The notes below the pieces were generated by a model, which saw nothing but the letters and a program-made list of their open reading frames with translations, was not told the DNA's origin and ran no database searches. 64,000 nucleotides of DNA from JAFALK01 sp042701975. GTDB taxonomy: Bacteria; Pseudomonadota; Gammaproteobacteria; Burkholderiales; Burkholderiaceae_C. A program made the position numbers and the translations under genes. Shown here one piece after another: positions 1 through 7,707 of the stretch. Location of the stretch: contig CP170561.1 of NCBI GenBank assembly GCA_042701975.1, positions 2,294,001 through 2,358,000 on the forward strand. Reading direction: 5' to 3'. Each line of letters begins with the position of its first letter. The stretch's first letter is position 1.

Positions 1-271
1 TGTCCTCGCGACACAGCTGTTCGTACGCGATCATGATCTTTCCAGTCTGCTCGGCGTGGCTGCCGCCACCGCAGCCCAGGCGCACATCGGGGGCTGGAAT
101 GCCCAGCTCTTCGAAGAAAACCTCATTCATGTCTCGGTCGTAATGCTGACCTGTATGGACAATCTTCCAATCCAGTCGCCCGTCGGCCTGCAGCGCCCGC
201 ACGATGGGTGCGATCTTCATGAAGTTCGGACGCGCGCCGGCGATGAGGTGAATGCAGGGCTTGTTGGACAT
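1..271 (-). CDS. wecB: UDP-N-acetylglucosamine 2-epimerase, N-terminal part (cut by window edge)
   Basis: Reading the minus strand from the ATG at 271 gives 90 residues open to the window edge. They contain GARPNFMKIAP (residues 12-22) and HTGQHYD (39-45), both hallmarks of non-hydrolysing UDP-GlcNAc 2-epimerases. The family interconverts UDP-GlcNAc and UDP-ManNAc in the cytoplasm for surface polysaccharide. It starts 17 bp after the stop of the WecG-like transferase on the same strand, so the two are probably co-transcribed. Together they suggest a ManNAc-type sugar in the polymer. The C-terminal three quarters, with most catalytic residues, lie outside the window, so the call rests on the N-terminus only. 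Confidence 0.9.
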   Translation of the reverse strand, partial: MSNKPCIHLIAGARPNFMKIAPIVRALQADGRLDWKIVHTGQHYDRDMNEVFFEELGIPAPDVRLGCGGGSHAEQTGKIMIAYEQLCRED

Positions 272-288
272 GACGATGGATCTTGGGG

Positions 289-1050
289 TTAACGCCCGGA
301 CGGGCGCAGGAATTCACACAGGGCGTACCAGATGAAGCGCGAATTGCCGATCAGATAACGCTTCCACAGTCGGCCTGGCTCCTGGCAAAGACGATAGAAC
401 CATTCCAGGCCGTTGTTGCGCATCCATGCAGGCGCCTGGGACTTGGTGCCTGCGATCAACGCGAAGGCCAGGCCCACGCCCAGGCTGACTGGACCTAGCG
501 CCGGCTGCTGCGCGGCCATCCAATACTCTTGCTTGGGGCATCCGAGGCCGACAAACAGCAGGGACGCGCCGGAGGCGTTGATACGCTCGATGGTGGCCGG
601 ATCCATCGGCGGTTCTGCCGACAGCAAAGGAGGGGACTCGATGCCCGCGATCTCCAGGCGGGGGAAGCGCTTCAGCAGTTCCGCCCGCAACGGTGCAATT
701 TCGTCGGGCATGCCGCCATAGAAGTAGGCTGAAATGCCTTCTTCCGGGGCCCTTGCGCAAAGTTCCAACACCAGGCTGGGGCCGCGCACACGTTCAGCGT
801 GCAGGAGGCCCAGCAGGCGGCGCTGAGCCCAGACGAGCGGCATTCCATCCGCGGTGACGGCCAACGCCGACTGCATGATGGCCAGCAGCTTTGGCGTGCT
901 GCGTGCGCGGGTCAGCATGTCGACGTTCGCAACGCACACCACCCCCCCCCGCCGGGCACGGGCGGCTTCAAGAACCTGCTGGCAGGCATCCGCCATGCTG
1001 CCGGTGTCCACGCGCACGCCGAACAGCGCTTGCGGGCTCAGGCCGGGCAT
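289..1050 (-). CDS. WecG/TagA/CpsF family glycosyltransferase
   Basis: The 253-residue protein has the GT26 signatures TADGMPLVW (about 66-74), RVRGPSLVLEL (88-97) and GLGCPKQEYW (168-177). The family transfers ManNAc or ManNAcA from UDP to a lipid-linked sugar on the cytoplasmic face of the membrane. I chose the ATG at 1050 because family members start just before the conserved FGVRVDT segment; a GTG at 1122 in the same frame would add 24 residues. It lies directly upstream of wecB, which makes the UDP-ManNAc such an enzyme would use. Residues 33-37 are encoded by a run of nine G (942-950 on the plus strand), a slippage-prone tract. The exact acceptor cannot be read from the sequence. Confidence 0.88.
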   Translation of the reverse strand: MPGLSPQALFGVRVDTGSMADACQQVLEAARARRGGVVCVANVDMLTRARSTPKLLAIMQSALAVTADGMPLVWAQRRLLGLLHAERVRGPSLVLELCARAPEEGISAYFYGGMPDEIAPLRAELLKRFPRLEIAGIESPPLLSAEPPMDPATIERINASGASLLFVGLGCPKQEYWMAAQQPALGPVSLGVGLAFALIAGTKSQAPAWMRNNGLEWFYRLCQEPGRLWKRYLIGNSRFIWYALCEFLRPSGR

Positions 1051-1138
1051 GATTCGCTTGAATGGGTGGGCATGGTGCGGGATTCTATGAGTGAGAATGC
1101 GTCGCAGCGCCACCGGCGCCACCCATTGACCTCAGGGG

Positions 1139-2152
1139 ATGCACTTGAAAGTTCTCGTCACCGGCGCGGCCGGCTTCATCGGCATGCATGTCAGCCAGAT
1201 CCTGCTCGGCCGTGGCGACGAGGTCGTCGGCCTGGACAACCTGAATGACTACTACGACCCGCGCCTCAAGCACGACCGCCTGGCCCGGCTGACGCCTCGC
1301 CCCGGGTTTTCCTTCGTCCACATGGACATTGCCGACCGCGAGGGCATGGCCAAGCTGTTCGCAGAGCACCGCTTTGATCGCGTCGTGAACCTGGCCGCGC
1401 AGGCCGGCGTGCGCTACTCGCTGCAGAACCCCCACGCCTACATCGACAGCAACGTCACCGGCTTCATGAACATCCTGGAGGGCTGCCGCCATAGCGGCGT
1501 GCAGCACCTGGTCTATGCCTCCAGCTCCAGCGTCTACGGGGGCAACACGCTGATGCCCTTCTCGGAACACCAAGGCGTCGACCACCCGGTCAGCCTGTAC
1601 GCCGCCACCAAGAAGGCCAACGAGCTGATGGCGCACACCTACAGCCATTTGTTCCGCCTGCCGACCACGGGGCTGCGCTTCTTCACGGTTTACGGCCCGT
1701 GGGGAAGGCCTGACATGGCCTTGTTCCTGTTCACAAAGGCCATCCTGGAAGGTCGGCCCATCGATGTGTTCAATCACGGCAAGATGGTGCGTGACTTCAC
1801 CTTCATCGACGACATCGCCGAAGGCGTCGTCCGCACGCTGGACCGTATCGCCACGCCGGATCCGGCTTATGACGCGAACATTGCCGATCCGGCTCGATCC
1901 AATGCGCCGTACCGCATCTTCAACATCGGCAACCATTCGCCCACGCCGCTGATGGATTTCATCTCGGCGATCGAGAAGTCCGTGGGCCGCGAGGCGGTCA
2001 AGAACTTCATGCCGCTGCAGGACGGCGACGTGCCGGCCACCCATGCCGACGTCGAGGAACTGGCCGAGTGGACGGATTTCCGCCCCGGCACGCCGGTGGC
2101 CGAGGGCATCCAGCGCTTCGTGGCCTGGTATCGCGAGTACTTCCGGGCGTAA
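1139..2152 (+). CDS. NAD-dependent epimerase, probable UDP-glucuronate 4-epimerase
   Basis: This 337-residue extended SDR has the nucleotide-binding GAAGFIG at 9-15 and the catalytic Y154-x3-K158 (SLYAATKK). DNLNDYYDPRLK (33-44) is typical of the CapI/LspL group that converts UDP-GlcA to UDP-GalA. It reads plus, divergent from the WecG-like gene, with about 88 bp between the two starts. It is followed after 57 bp by UDP-glucose dehydrogenase, which makes UDP-GlcA, so the pair forms a uronic-acid branch of the polysaccharide pathway. The related 4-epimerases of UDP-GlcNAc are the main alternative; the context with ugd favours glucuronate. Confidence 0.88.
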   Translation: MHLKVLVTGAAGFIGMHVSQILLGRGDEVVGLDNLNDYYDPRLKHDRLARLTPRPGFSFVHMDIADREGMAKLFAEHRFDRVVNLAAQAGVRYSLQNPHAYIDSNVTGFMNILEGCRHSGVQHLVYASSSSVYGGNTLMPFSEHQGVDHPVSLYAATKKANELMAHTYSHLFRLPTTGLRFFTVYGPWGRPDMALFLFTKAILEGRPIDVFNHGKMVRDFTFIDDIAEGVVRTLDRIATPDPAYDANIADPARSNAPYRIFNIGNHSPTPLMDFISAIEKSVGREAVKNFMPLQDGDVPATHADVEELAEWTDFRPGTPVAEGIQRFVAWYREYFRA

Positions 2153-2209
2153 CGAAACTGTCGAGGAACGGACACGAGACCGACATGTGTGGTCTCGATG
2201 ATCCTCGAC

Positions 2210-3529
2210 ATGAAAGTCACGACCATTGGGACCGGCTATGTGGGGCTGGTCACAGGCGCCTGCCTGGCGGAGATGGGCAATCACGTCGTCTGCCTGGACG
2301 TCAACGCGGAGAAGATCCGGGTGCTCAACGAGGGGGGCATCCCCATCCATGAGCCGGGCCTGGACGCGGTGGTGGCCCGCAACGTGGCTGCGGGCCGCCT
2401 GCAGTTCACCACCGACGTGGACCGCGCCGTGGCGCACGGCACCCTGCTGTTCATCGGTGTGGGCACGCCGCCGGACGAAGACGGCTCGGCCGACCTGCAA
2501 TACGTGCTGGCCGCCGCCCGTTCTATCGGCCAGCGCATGACGGACTACAAGGTCGTCGTCGACAAGAGCACCGTGCCCGTCGGCACGGGTGATCGGGTGA
2601 AGGCGGCCATCGACGAAGAGCTGAAGAAGCGAAGCGTCGAGGTGAACTACGCCGTCGTCTCTAACCCGGAATTCCTCAAGGAAGGCGCAGCGGTCGAAGA
2701 TTTCATGCGCCCGGATCGCATCATCATCGGCTCCGAGGACGAGCAGGCGACGCTGCTGATGCGCGCGCTCTACGCGCCGTTCAACCGCAACAACGATCGC
2801 GTGATGGTCATGGATCGCCGCTCGGCCGAGCTGACCAAATACGCCGCCAACGCCATGCTGGCCACGCGCATCAGCTTCATGAACGAGCTGGCCTTGCTGG
2901 CGGAGAAGCTCGGTGCGGACATCGAACTTGTGCGCCGCGGCATCGGCTCGGATCCGCGCATCGGCTACAGCTTCCTGTACGCAGGTGCCGGCTACGGCGG
3001 CTCCTGCTTCCCCAAGGACGTGAAGGCCCTGGTGCGGGCAGCGAGCGACGAGGACATCACGCTGCGCGTGCTGACGGCCGTCGAGGAAGCCAACGACCGT
3101 CAGAAGCTCGTGCTGGTGGACAAGGTCAAGGCTCGCTTTGGAGAGGACCTGAAGGGGCGGCATTTCGCCATCTGGGGCCTGGCCTTCAAGCCGAACACCG
3201 ACGACATGCGGGAAGCGCCGGCGCTGGTCATCATCGATGCCCTGCTCAAGGCCGGTGCCAGCGTGGCGGTCTATGACCCAGTGGCCATGCCCGAGGGCCG
3301 TCGCATCCTGGGCGAGCGCTCAAGACTGGCTTTTGCAGATCGGGCGGAGTCTGCGCTGGAAGGGGCGGATGCCTTGCTGCTCGTGACCGAGTGGAAGGAG
3401 TTCAAGAGCCCGGACTTCTTCGGCATCAAGGCTGCGCTCAAGACGCCAGTGGTCTTCGACGGCCGCAATCAGTATGAGCCGACGCTGTTGAACTCCATCG
3501 GGCTCGAGCACCACGGTATCGGGCGCTGA
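2210..3529 (+). CDS. ugd: UDP-glucose 6-dehydrogenase
   Basis: The enzyme oxidises UDP-glucose to UDP-glucuronate with two NAD+. The 439-residue protein has the N-terminal Rossmann motif GTGYVGL (7-13), the catalytic GGSCFPKD with Cys266, and the C-terminal UDP-binding region (AIWGLAFKPNTDDMREAP). I chose the ATG at 2210, where the conserved MKVTTIGTGYVGL begins; an ATG at 2198 and a GTG at 2189 lie in frame upstream, and no strong ribosome site decides between them. It lies 57 bp after the uronate epimerase that would use its product and is probably co-transcribed with it. It converges on the EF-hand gene with a 31-bp gap. Confidence 0.95.
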   Translation: MKVTTIGTGYVGLVTGACLAEMGNHVVCLDVNAEKIRVLNEGGIPIHEPGLDAVVARNVAAGRLQFTTDVDRAVAHGTLLFIGVGTPPDEDGSADLQYVLAAARSIGQRMTDYKVVVDKSTVPVGTGDRVKAAIDEELKKRSVEVNYAVVSNPEFLKEGAAVEDFMRPDRIIIGSEDEQATLLMRALYAPFNRNNDRVMVMDRRSAELTKYAANAMLATRISFMNELALLAEKLGADIELVRRGIGSDPRIGYSFLYAGAGYGGSCFPKDVKALVRAASDEDITLRVLTAVEEANDRQKLVLVDKVKARFGEDLKGRHFAIWGLAFKPNTDDMREAPALVIIDALLKAGASVAVYDPVAMPEGRRILGERSRLAFADRAESALEGADALLLVTEWKEFKSPDFFGIKAALKTPVVFDGRNQYEPTLLNSIGLEHHGIGR

Positions 3530-3560
3530 GACGCCACGGCAGCCGCAGCGCCTCCCTCGA

Positions 3561-4154
3561 TCACGCTGCAGCCTGACTGGACTGTGTGCCGCCGCTCAGA
3601 CTGCTGATCTCGTCATAGCTCTTGACCGCGGCGTTCGCAGCGTTCTGGGCCGTCTGCTTGGCAGCGTAGGCTTGCGCTTCTTGTTCGCTGACCTTGCCGT
3701 CCTTGTTCGTGTCGGCCGGATCGTAAGTCTGGCTGGACGAGGACGACGCGCCCTGGGCTTGCGGGGCGCCGCCTCCACCGCCTGAGGGAGGTGCGCCGTG
3801 CGGGGCGCCGCCGTTGCTGCCAGCCGCTTGAGCCTGACCTTGATGCTCCGCCTCATGGGCCTTCATGCCCGCGGCCAGCTCAGATTCGCTGACCTTGCCG
3901 TCACCGTCAGTGTCCGTCTTCTTGAATTCGGCCGTGGCACGGGCCTGCGCATCCGCCGAATCCGCGGCATTCGCACCCTGGGGCGAGATGCTGACCATGG
4001 TGGATTCGAATTCCTGCTCGGAAACCGATCCATCACCGTCAGTGTCCATCTTCTTGAACATCTCCTCGGCGTCCGGCCGCTTGTGGGCGCCTTTGACGCT
4101 CCCGCTGCCGACGGTGTTGGCGTCGATGGTGCTGCTGTTCAGACCGCTGATCAT
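3561..4154 (-). CDS. EF-hand domain protein (three calcium-binding loops)
   Basis: The 197-residue protein has three canonical loops: DTDGDGSVSEQE (37-48), DTDGDGKVSESE (81-92) and DTNKDGKVSEQE (148-159). They are joined by a Gly/Pro/Ser-rich linker (about 112-142) and an Ala-rich tail. There is no signal peptide or membrane segment. The ATG at 4154 is preceded by AGGAG at 8 nt, which decides it over an in-frame start at 4184. Similar proteins of unknown role are widespread in Burkholderiales and Xanthomonas, and some Xanthomonas relatives are secreted effectors; that is only an analogy here. It lies behind the rhamnose operon on the same strand but 163 bp away, with its own putative operator at 4221-4234. 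Confidence 0.85.
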   Translation of the reverse strand: MISGLNSSTIDANTVGSGSVKGAHKRPDAEEMFKKMDTDGDGSVSEQEFESTMVSISPQGANAADSADAQARATAEFKKTDTDGDGKVSESELAAGMKAHEAEHQGQAQAAGSNGGAPHGAPPSGGGGGAPQAQGASSSSSQTYDPADTNKDGKVSEQEAQAYAAKQTAQNAANAAVKSYDEISSLSGGTQSSQAAA

Positions 4155-4220
4155 GGGGCTACTCCTGTTGCTTGAGCCATGCATGAGTCAGTTTCGTCAG
4201 CGGTCGACCCGCGTTGAGGG

Positions 4221-4234
4221 CAGAAACGTTTCTG
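4221..4234. promoter_or_regulatory. 14-bp perfect palindrome CAGAAACGTTTCTG, putative operator
   Basis: CAGAAACGTTTCTG equals its own reverse complement. It lies 66 bp upstream of the EF-hand start at 4154. The GAAACGTTTC core resembles operators of LacI-family regulators such as FruR/Cra. No LacI-type gene is in the window, so the regulator is unknown and the assignment is by resemblance only. Confidence 0.45.
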
Positions 4235-4253
4235 CGCGGGTAAAGATGCGGAC

Positions 4254-4288
4254 ACAAAGGCCCATCACAAAGGCCCATCACCAAGGCC
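4254..4288. repeat. Short tandem repeat, 13-bp unit, about 2.7 copies
   Basis: ACAAAGGCCCATC occurs at 4254-4266 and again at 4267-4279, followed by the partial copy ACCAAGGCC at 4280-4288. It sits between the 3' end of rfbC and the EF-hand promoter region. No hairpin or T-tract terminator is evident here. Confidence 0.7.
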
Positions 4289-4317
4289 AACGCGCGAACG
4301 CCACACGGCCGATGCTG

Positions 4318-4878
4318 TCAGTCGAAGGCCAATGCCTGAGACAGCGGCGGCGCCTTCGCGTCCTTGTCCGCCAGCTGCGGCGTGATGCTGCCCAGCGGCC
4401 ACTCGATGCCGATGCCAGGATCGTCCCAACGGACTGAACCTTCGGCCTGAGGGGCGTAGTAGTCGGTCGTCTTGTAGAGGAAGTCGGCCGATTCCGACGT
4501 CACCAGGAAGCCATGCGCAAAGCCCGGCGGGATCCAGAGTTGACGTTGATTTTCAGCTGACAGCTCAACGCCGACCCAGCGGCCGAAACGCGGGCTGCTG
4601 CGCCGCATGTCTACGGCCACATCGAACACGGATCCAGCCACGCAGCGCACAAGCTTGCCTTGCGCATTGGGCGGCAGCTGGAAGTGCAGGCCACGCAGAA
4701 CACCGCGGCTGGAACGGGAATGGTTGTCCTGCACGAAGCGCAGCGTGTTGCCGGTGGCTTCGTTGAAGCGGGCTTCGTTCCAGCTCTCGGTGAAGAAGCC
4801 GCGAGCGTCGCCGAAGACGCGAGGCTCGATGATCATGACCTCGGGCAGGTCGGTGGGGGTTGCAGTCAGCAGAGACAT
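4318..4878 (-). CDS. rfbC: dTDP-4-dehydrorhamnose 3,5-epimerase
   Basis: RmlC catalyses the third step of dTDP-L-rhamnose synthesis, epimerising C3 and C5 of the 4-keto sugar. The 186-residue length is normal for the family. The catalytic His65 lies in VLRGLHFQ, followed by the cupin-type IPPGFAHGF (116-124) and the YKTTDYYAP segment (135-143) with the active-site Tyr region. Its ATG overlaps the rfbA stop (TGATG), so it is translationally coupled. It is the last gene of the minus-strand polysaccharide operon that begins with the wcaJ-like gene at 12857. Confidence 0.96.
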   Translation of the reverse strand: MSLLTATPTDLPEVMIIEPRVFGDARGFFTESWNEARFNEATGNTLRFVQDNHSRSSRGVLRGLHFQLPPNAQGKLVRCVAGSVFDVAVDMRRSSPRFGRWVGVELSAENQRQLWIPPGFAHGFLVTSESADFLYKTTDYYAPQAEGSVRWDDPGIGIEWPLGSITPQLADKDAKAPPLSQALAFD

Positions 4879-5768
4879 CAGAAGATCTTGTCAGTCAACA
4901 GGGAACGCAGGTACTGGCCGTAACCATTTTTCAGCATGGGGGCCGCGAGCGCTTCGAGCTCCGAGGCGCTGATCCAGCCGCGGCGGAAGGCGATTTCCTC
5001 AGGGCAGGCCACCTTCAGGCCTTGGCGCTTCTCCAGCGTGGCGATGAATTGGCCGGCTTCGAGCAGGCTGTCGTGCGTGCCCGTGTCCAGCCAGGCGTAG
5101 CCGCGGCCCATGATCTCGACGTTGAGCTGAGCTTGCCGTAGGTACTGAGCGTTGACATCGGTGATCTCGAGTTCACCCCGCGGGCTGGGCTTGGTGGCGG
5201 CAGCAATGTCGCAGACCTGCTCGTCGTAGAAGTACAGGCCCGTGACGGCGTAGTTGCTCTTGGGGGCCTTGGGCTTTTCTTCGATGGAGAGGGCTCGCCG
5301 CTGAGCATCGAACTCGACGACGCCGTAACGTTCAGGGTCGTGCACGTGATAGGCAAACACGCTGGCGCCTTCGGTCCGCGCGTTCGCGTTGTCGAGCAGG
5401 TGCTGCAGGTCGTGGCCATGGAAGATGTTGTCGCCCAGCACCAGGGCGCTCGGGCTGTTTGCCACGAATTCGCGGCCCAGGATGAAGGCCTGAGCCAGGC
5501 CATCAGGGCTTGGCTGCACGCAGTACTGGATGTTGATGCCCCAGCGCGAGCCATCGCCCAGCAAATGCTGGAAGCGCGGCGTGTCCTGCGGCGTGCTGAT
5601 CAGGAGGATGTCGCGCATGCCCGCCAGCATCAGCGTGGACAGCGGGTAATAGACCATGGGCTTGTCGTACACCGGCAGCAGCTGCTTGCTCATGGCCAGG
5701 GTGGCCGGGTGCAGTCGGGTGCCGGAACCGCCGGCCAGGATGATGCCCTTGCGGGTCTTGCTGCTCAT
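4878..5768 (-). CDS. rfbA: Glucose-1-phosphate thymidylyltransferase
   Basis: RmlA activates glucose-1-phosphate with dTTP, the first step to dTDP-L-rhamnose. The 296-residue protein begins KGIILAGGSGTRLHPAT, the nucleotidyltransferase signature, and MSKQLLPVYDKPM follows. I chose the ATG at 5768 because it directly precedes the conserved strand, overlaps the rfbD stop (TGATG) and has GGAGAT upstream. The reading frame stays open for 75 more codons upstream, but that stretch is antisense-like filler inside rfbD. Gene order on this strand is rfbB-rfbD-rfbA-rfbC. Confidence 0.96.
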   Translation of the reverse strand: MSSKTRKGIILAGGSGTRLHPATLAMSKQLLPVYDKPMVYYPLSTLMLAGMRDILLISTPQDTPRFQHLLGDGSRWGINIQYCVQPSPDGLAQAFILGREFVANSPSALVLGDNIFHGHDLQHLLDNANARTEGASVFAYHVHDPERYGVVEFDAQRRALSIEEKPKAPKSNYAVTGLYFYDEQVCDIAAATKPSPRGELEITDVNAQYLRQAQLNVEIMGRGYAWLDTGTHDSLLEAGQFIATLEKRQGLKVACPEEIAFRRGWISASELEALAAPMLKNGYGQYLRSLLTDKIF

Positions 5769-6649
5769 CAGAGGATCTCCATCAGCATGCGCTCGACGCC
5801 AATCTGCCATTGGGGAAGGGTCAGGCCGAAGGCCTGCTGCAGCTTGGCCGTCGAGAGTCGTGAATTCAAGGGACGACGGGCGGGCGTGGGGTACTCGCTC
5901 GTGGGAATGGGGAGGATCTGGTCTGGCGCAACCTTGACGGCGGCGCCGCGTGCGCGCGCAAACTCGATCGCGTGGTGCGCATAGGCATGCCAACTCGTCT
6001 CGCCGCCAGCAACCAGATGGTAGAGGCCGCCCAACTCGGGCTGCTGCCGGGCGGTGCGGATCAGGTGGGCTGAGACGTCTGCGATCAGATCGGCGCCCGT
6101 GGGCGCACCGATCTGGTCGTCAATGACCTTGAGCTGTTCGCGCTCGGCAGCCAGTCGCAGCATCGTCTTGGCGAAGTTGCCGCCGCGCGCCGCATAAACC
6201 CAGGAGGTGCGCAGGATCAGGTGCTGGCAGCCGCTGGCGCGGATGGCGTTCTCACCTTCGAGCTTCGTTGCGCCATAGGTGCTCAAGGGGCCGGTGGCAG
6301 CCCCCTCATCGCGAGGCGTGGAGCCACTGCCATCGAAGACATAGTCCGTGCTGTAGTGGACGAGCAGCGCGCCCGATTCGCGGGCAACCGCAGCCAGACG
6401 TGCCGGTGCCTCGGCGTTGATGGTGTGGCACACGGCCTGTTCGCTCTCGGCCTTGTCCACGGCCGTATAGGCCGCTGCATTGACGATGACTTGCGGGGCA
6501 TGCTGCCGCACCAGTCGGGCCACGGCCTCAGGGTCGGCCAGATCGGCACCCTGGGAGCGATCGAGCGCGACAAGGTCTCCCAATGGCGAGAGCGAGCGCT
6601 GCAGTTCCCAGCCCACCTGGCCCCTGGGGCCGAGCAAGAGGATCTTCAT
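5768..6649 (-). CDS. rfbD: dTDP-4-dehydrorhamnose reductase
   Basis: RmlD performs the final NAD(P)H reduction to dTDP-L-rhamnose. The 293-residue SDR has a GPRGQVG nucleotide loop (7-13), the STDYVFDG motif (100-107) and Y125-x3-K129 in STYGATK. The start at 6649 overlaps the rfbB stop by ATGA; the open frame upstream (to 6730) is not homologous. Substrate comes from rfbC and dTDP is recycled through rfbA, all in this operon. Confidence 0.96.
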   Translation of the reverse strand: MKILLLGPRGQVGWELQRSLSPLGDLVALDRSQGADLADPEAVARLVRQHAPQVIVNAAAYTAVDKAESEQAVCHTINAEAPARLAAVARESGALLVHYSTDYVFDGSGSTPRDEGAATGPLSTYGATKLEGENAIRASGCQHLILRTSWVYAARGGNFAKTMLRLAAEREQLKVIDDQIGAPTGADLIADVSAHLIRTARQQPELGGLYHLVAGGETSWHAYAHHAIEFARARGAAVKVAPDQILPIPTSEYPTPARRPLNSRLSTAKLQQAFGLTLPQWQIGVERMLMEIL

Positions 6650-7704
6650 GCGCCGTACTGCTTGGAAACCCAATCGCGATAGGCGCCGCTTTGCACGCGG
6701 GCCACCCATTCCGGATGATCGAGGTACCACTGCACCGTCTTGCGGATGCCGGTCTCGAAGGTCTCGGCCGGACGCCAGCCGAGTTCGCGCTCGATCTTGC
6801 GGGCGTCGATGGCGTAGCGGCGGTCATGACCCGGTCGGTCGGTCACGTACGTGATCAGCCGCGCGTACGGGCCTTCGCTGCTCGGGCGCAGTTCGTCGAG
6901 CAGGGCGCAGACCGTCTTGACGATGTCGATGTTGGCCTTCTCGTTCCAGCCCCCGACGTTGTAGGTCTCGCCCAGCCGACCGCCGGCCAGCACGGCGCGG
7001 ATGGCGCTGCAATGGTCGGTGACGAAGAGCCAGTCGCGGATCTGCTGGCCATCGCCGTAGACCGGCAGAGGCTTGCCGGCCAACGCGTTCACGATCATCA
7101 GCGGGATCAGCTTCTCGGGGAAGTGATAGGGCCCGTAGTTGTTCGAGCAGTTGGTGGTGACTACCGGCAGACCGTAGGTGTGGTGCCAGGCGCGCACGAG
7201 GTGATCGCTGGCGGCCTTGCTGGCGCTGTAGGGGCTGTTGGGCTCGTAGGCGTTGGTTTCGGCGAAAGGCGGGTCCTGGGGCTTGAGCGAGCCGTAGACC
7301 TCGTCCGTGGAGACGTGGTGGAAGCGGAAGTTCGTCTTGGCGTCGCCCTCCAGCGTGTTCCAGTAGCCGCGTGCGGCTTCCAGCAGCGTGAAGGTGCCAT
7401 CGACGTTGGTGCGCATGAAGGCGCCCGGGCCGTGGATCGAACGATCCACATGGCTTTCCGCCGCGAAGTGCACGATCGCGCGCGGGCGGTGTTGCGCCAG
7501 CAGTCGATCCATGAGCGCGCGGTCGCAGATGTCGCCCTTGACGAAGACATGACGGGCGTCAGGCTCCAGCGAGGCCAGGTTTTCCAGATTGCCGGCGTAG
7601 GTCAGCGCGTCCAGCGTCACCACGGGCTCGTCGCTTTGCGCGAGCCAGTCCAGAACGAAATTGGCGCCGATGAAGCCGGCGCCGCCAGTTACAAGAATCG
7701 TCAT
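6646..7704 (-). CDS. rfbB: dTDP-glucose 4,6-dehydratase
   Basis: RmlB converts dTDP-glucose to the 4-keto-6-deoxy sugar using bound NAD+. The 352-residue protein has GGAGFIG (7-13), HFAAESHVDRS (79-89), the catalytic STDEVYG (132-138) and Y159-x3-K163 (YSASK). Full length for the family. The start lies 3 bp after the manC stop and the stop overlaps rfbD by 4 bp, so the block is tightly coupled. Confidence 0.97.
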   Translation of the reverse strand: MTILVTGGAGFIGANFVLDWLAQSDEPVVTLDALTYAGNLENLASLEPDARHVFVKGDICDRALMDRLLAQHRPRAIVHFAAESHVDRSIHGPGAFMRTNVDGTFTLLEAARGYWNTLEGDAKTNFRFHHVSTDEVYGSLKPQDPPFAETNAYEPNSPYSASKAASDHLVRAWHHTYGLPVVTTNCSNNYGPYHFPEKLIPLMIVNALAGKPLPVYGDGQQIRDWLFVTDHCSAIRAVLAGGRLGETYNVGGWNEKANIDIVKTVCALLDELRPSSEGPYARLITYVTDRPGHDRRYAIDARKIERELGWRPAETFETGIRKTVQWYLDHPEWVARVQSGAYRDWVSKQYGA

Positions 7705-7707
7705 TTG

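Noticed and set aside
1085..3163. 692-residue open frame on the minus strand over the uronate epimerase and ugd
   Set aside because: It lies antisense to two clear enzymes, has the His/Arg/Gly-biased composition of high-GC shadow frames, and shows no domain.
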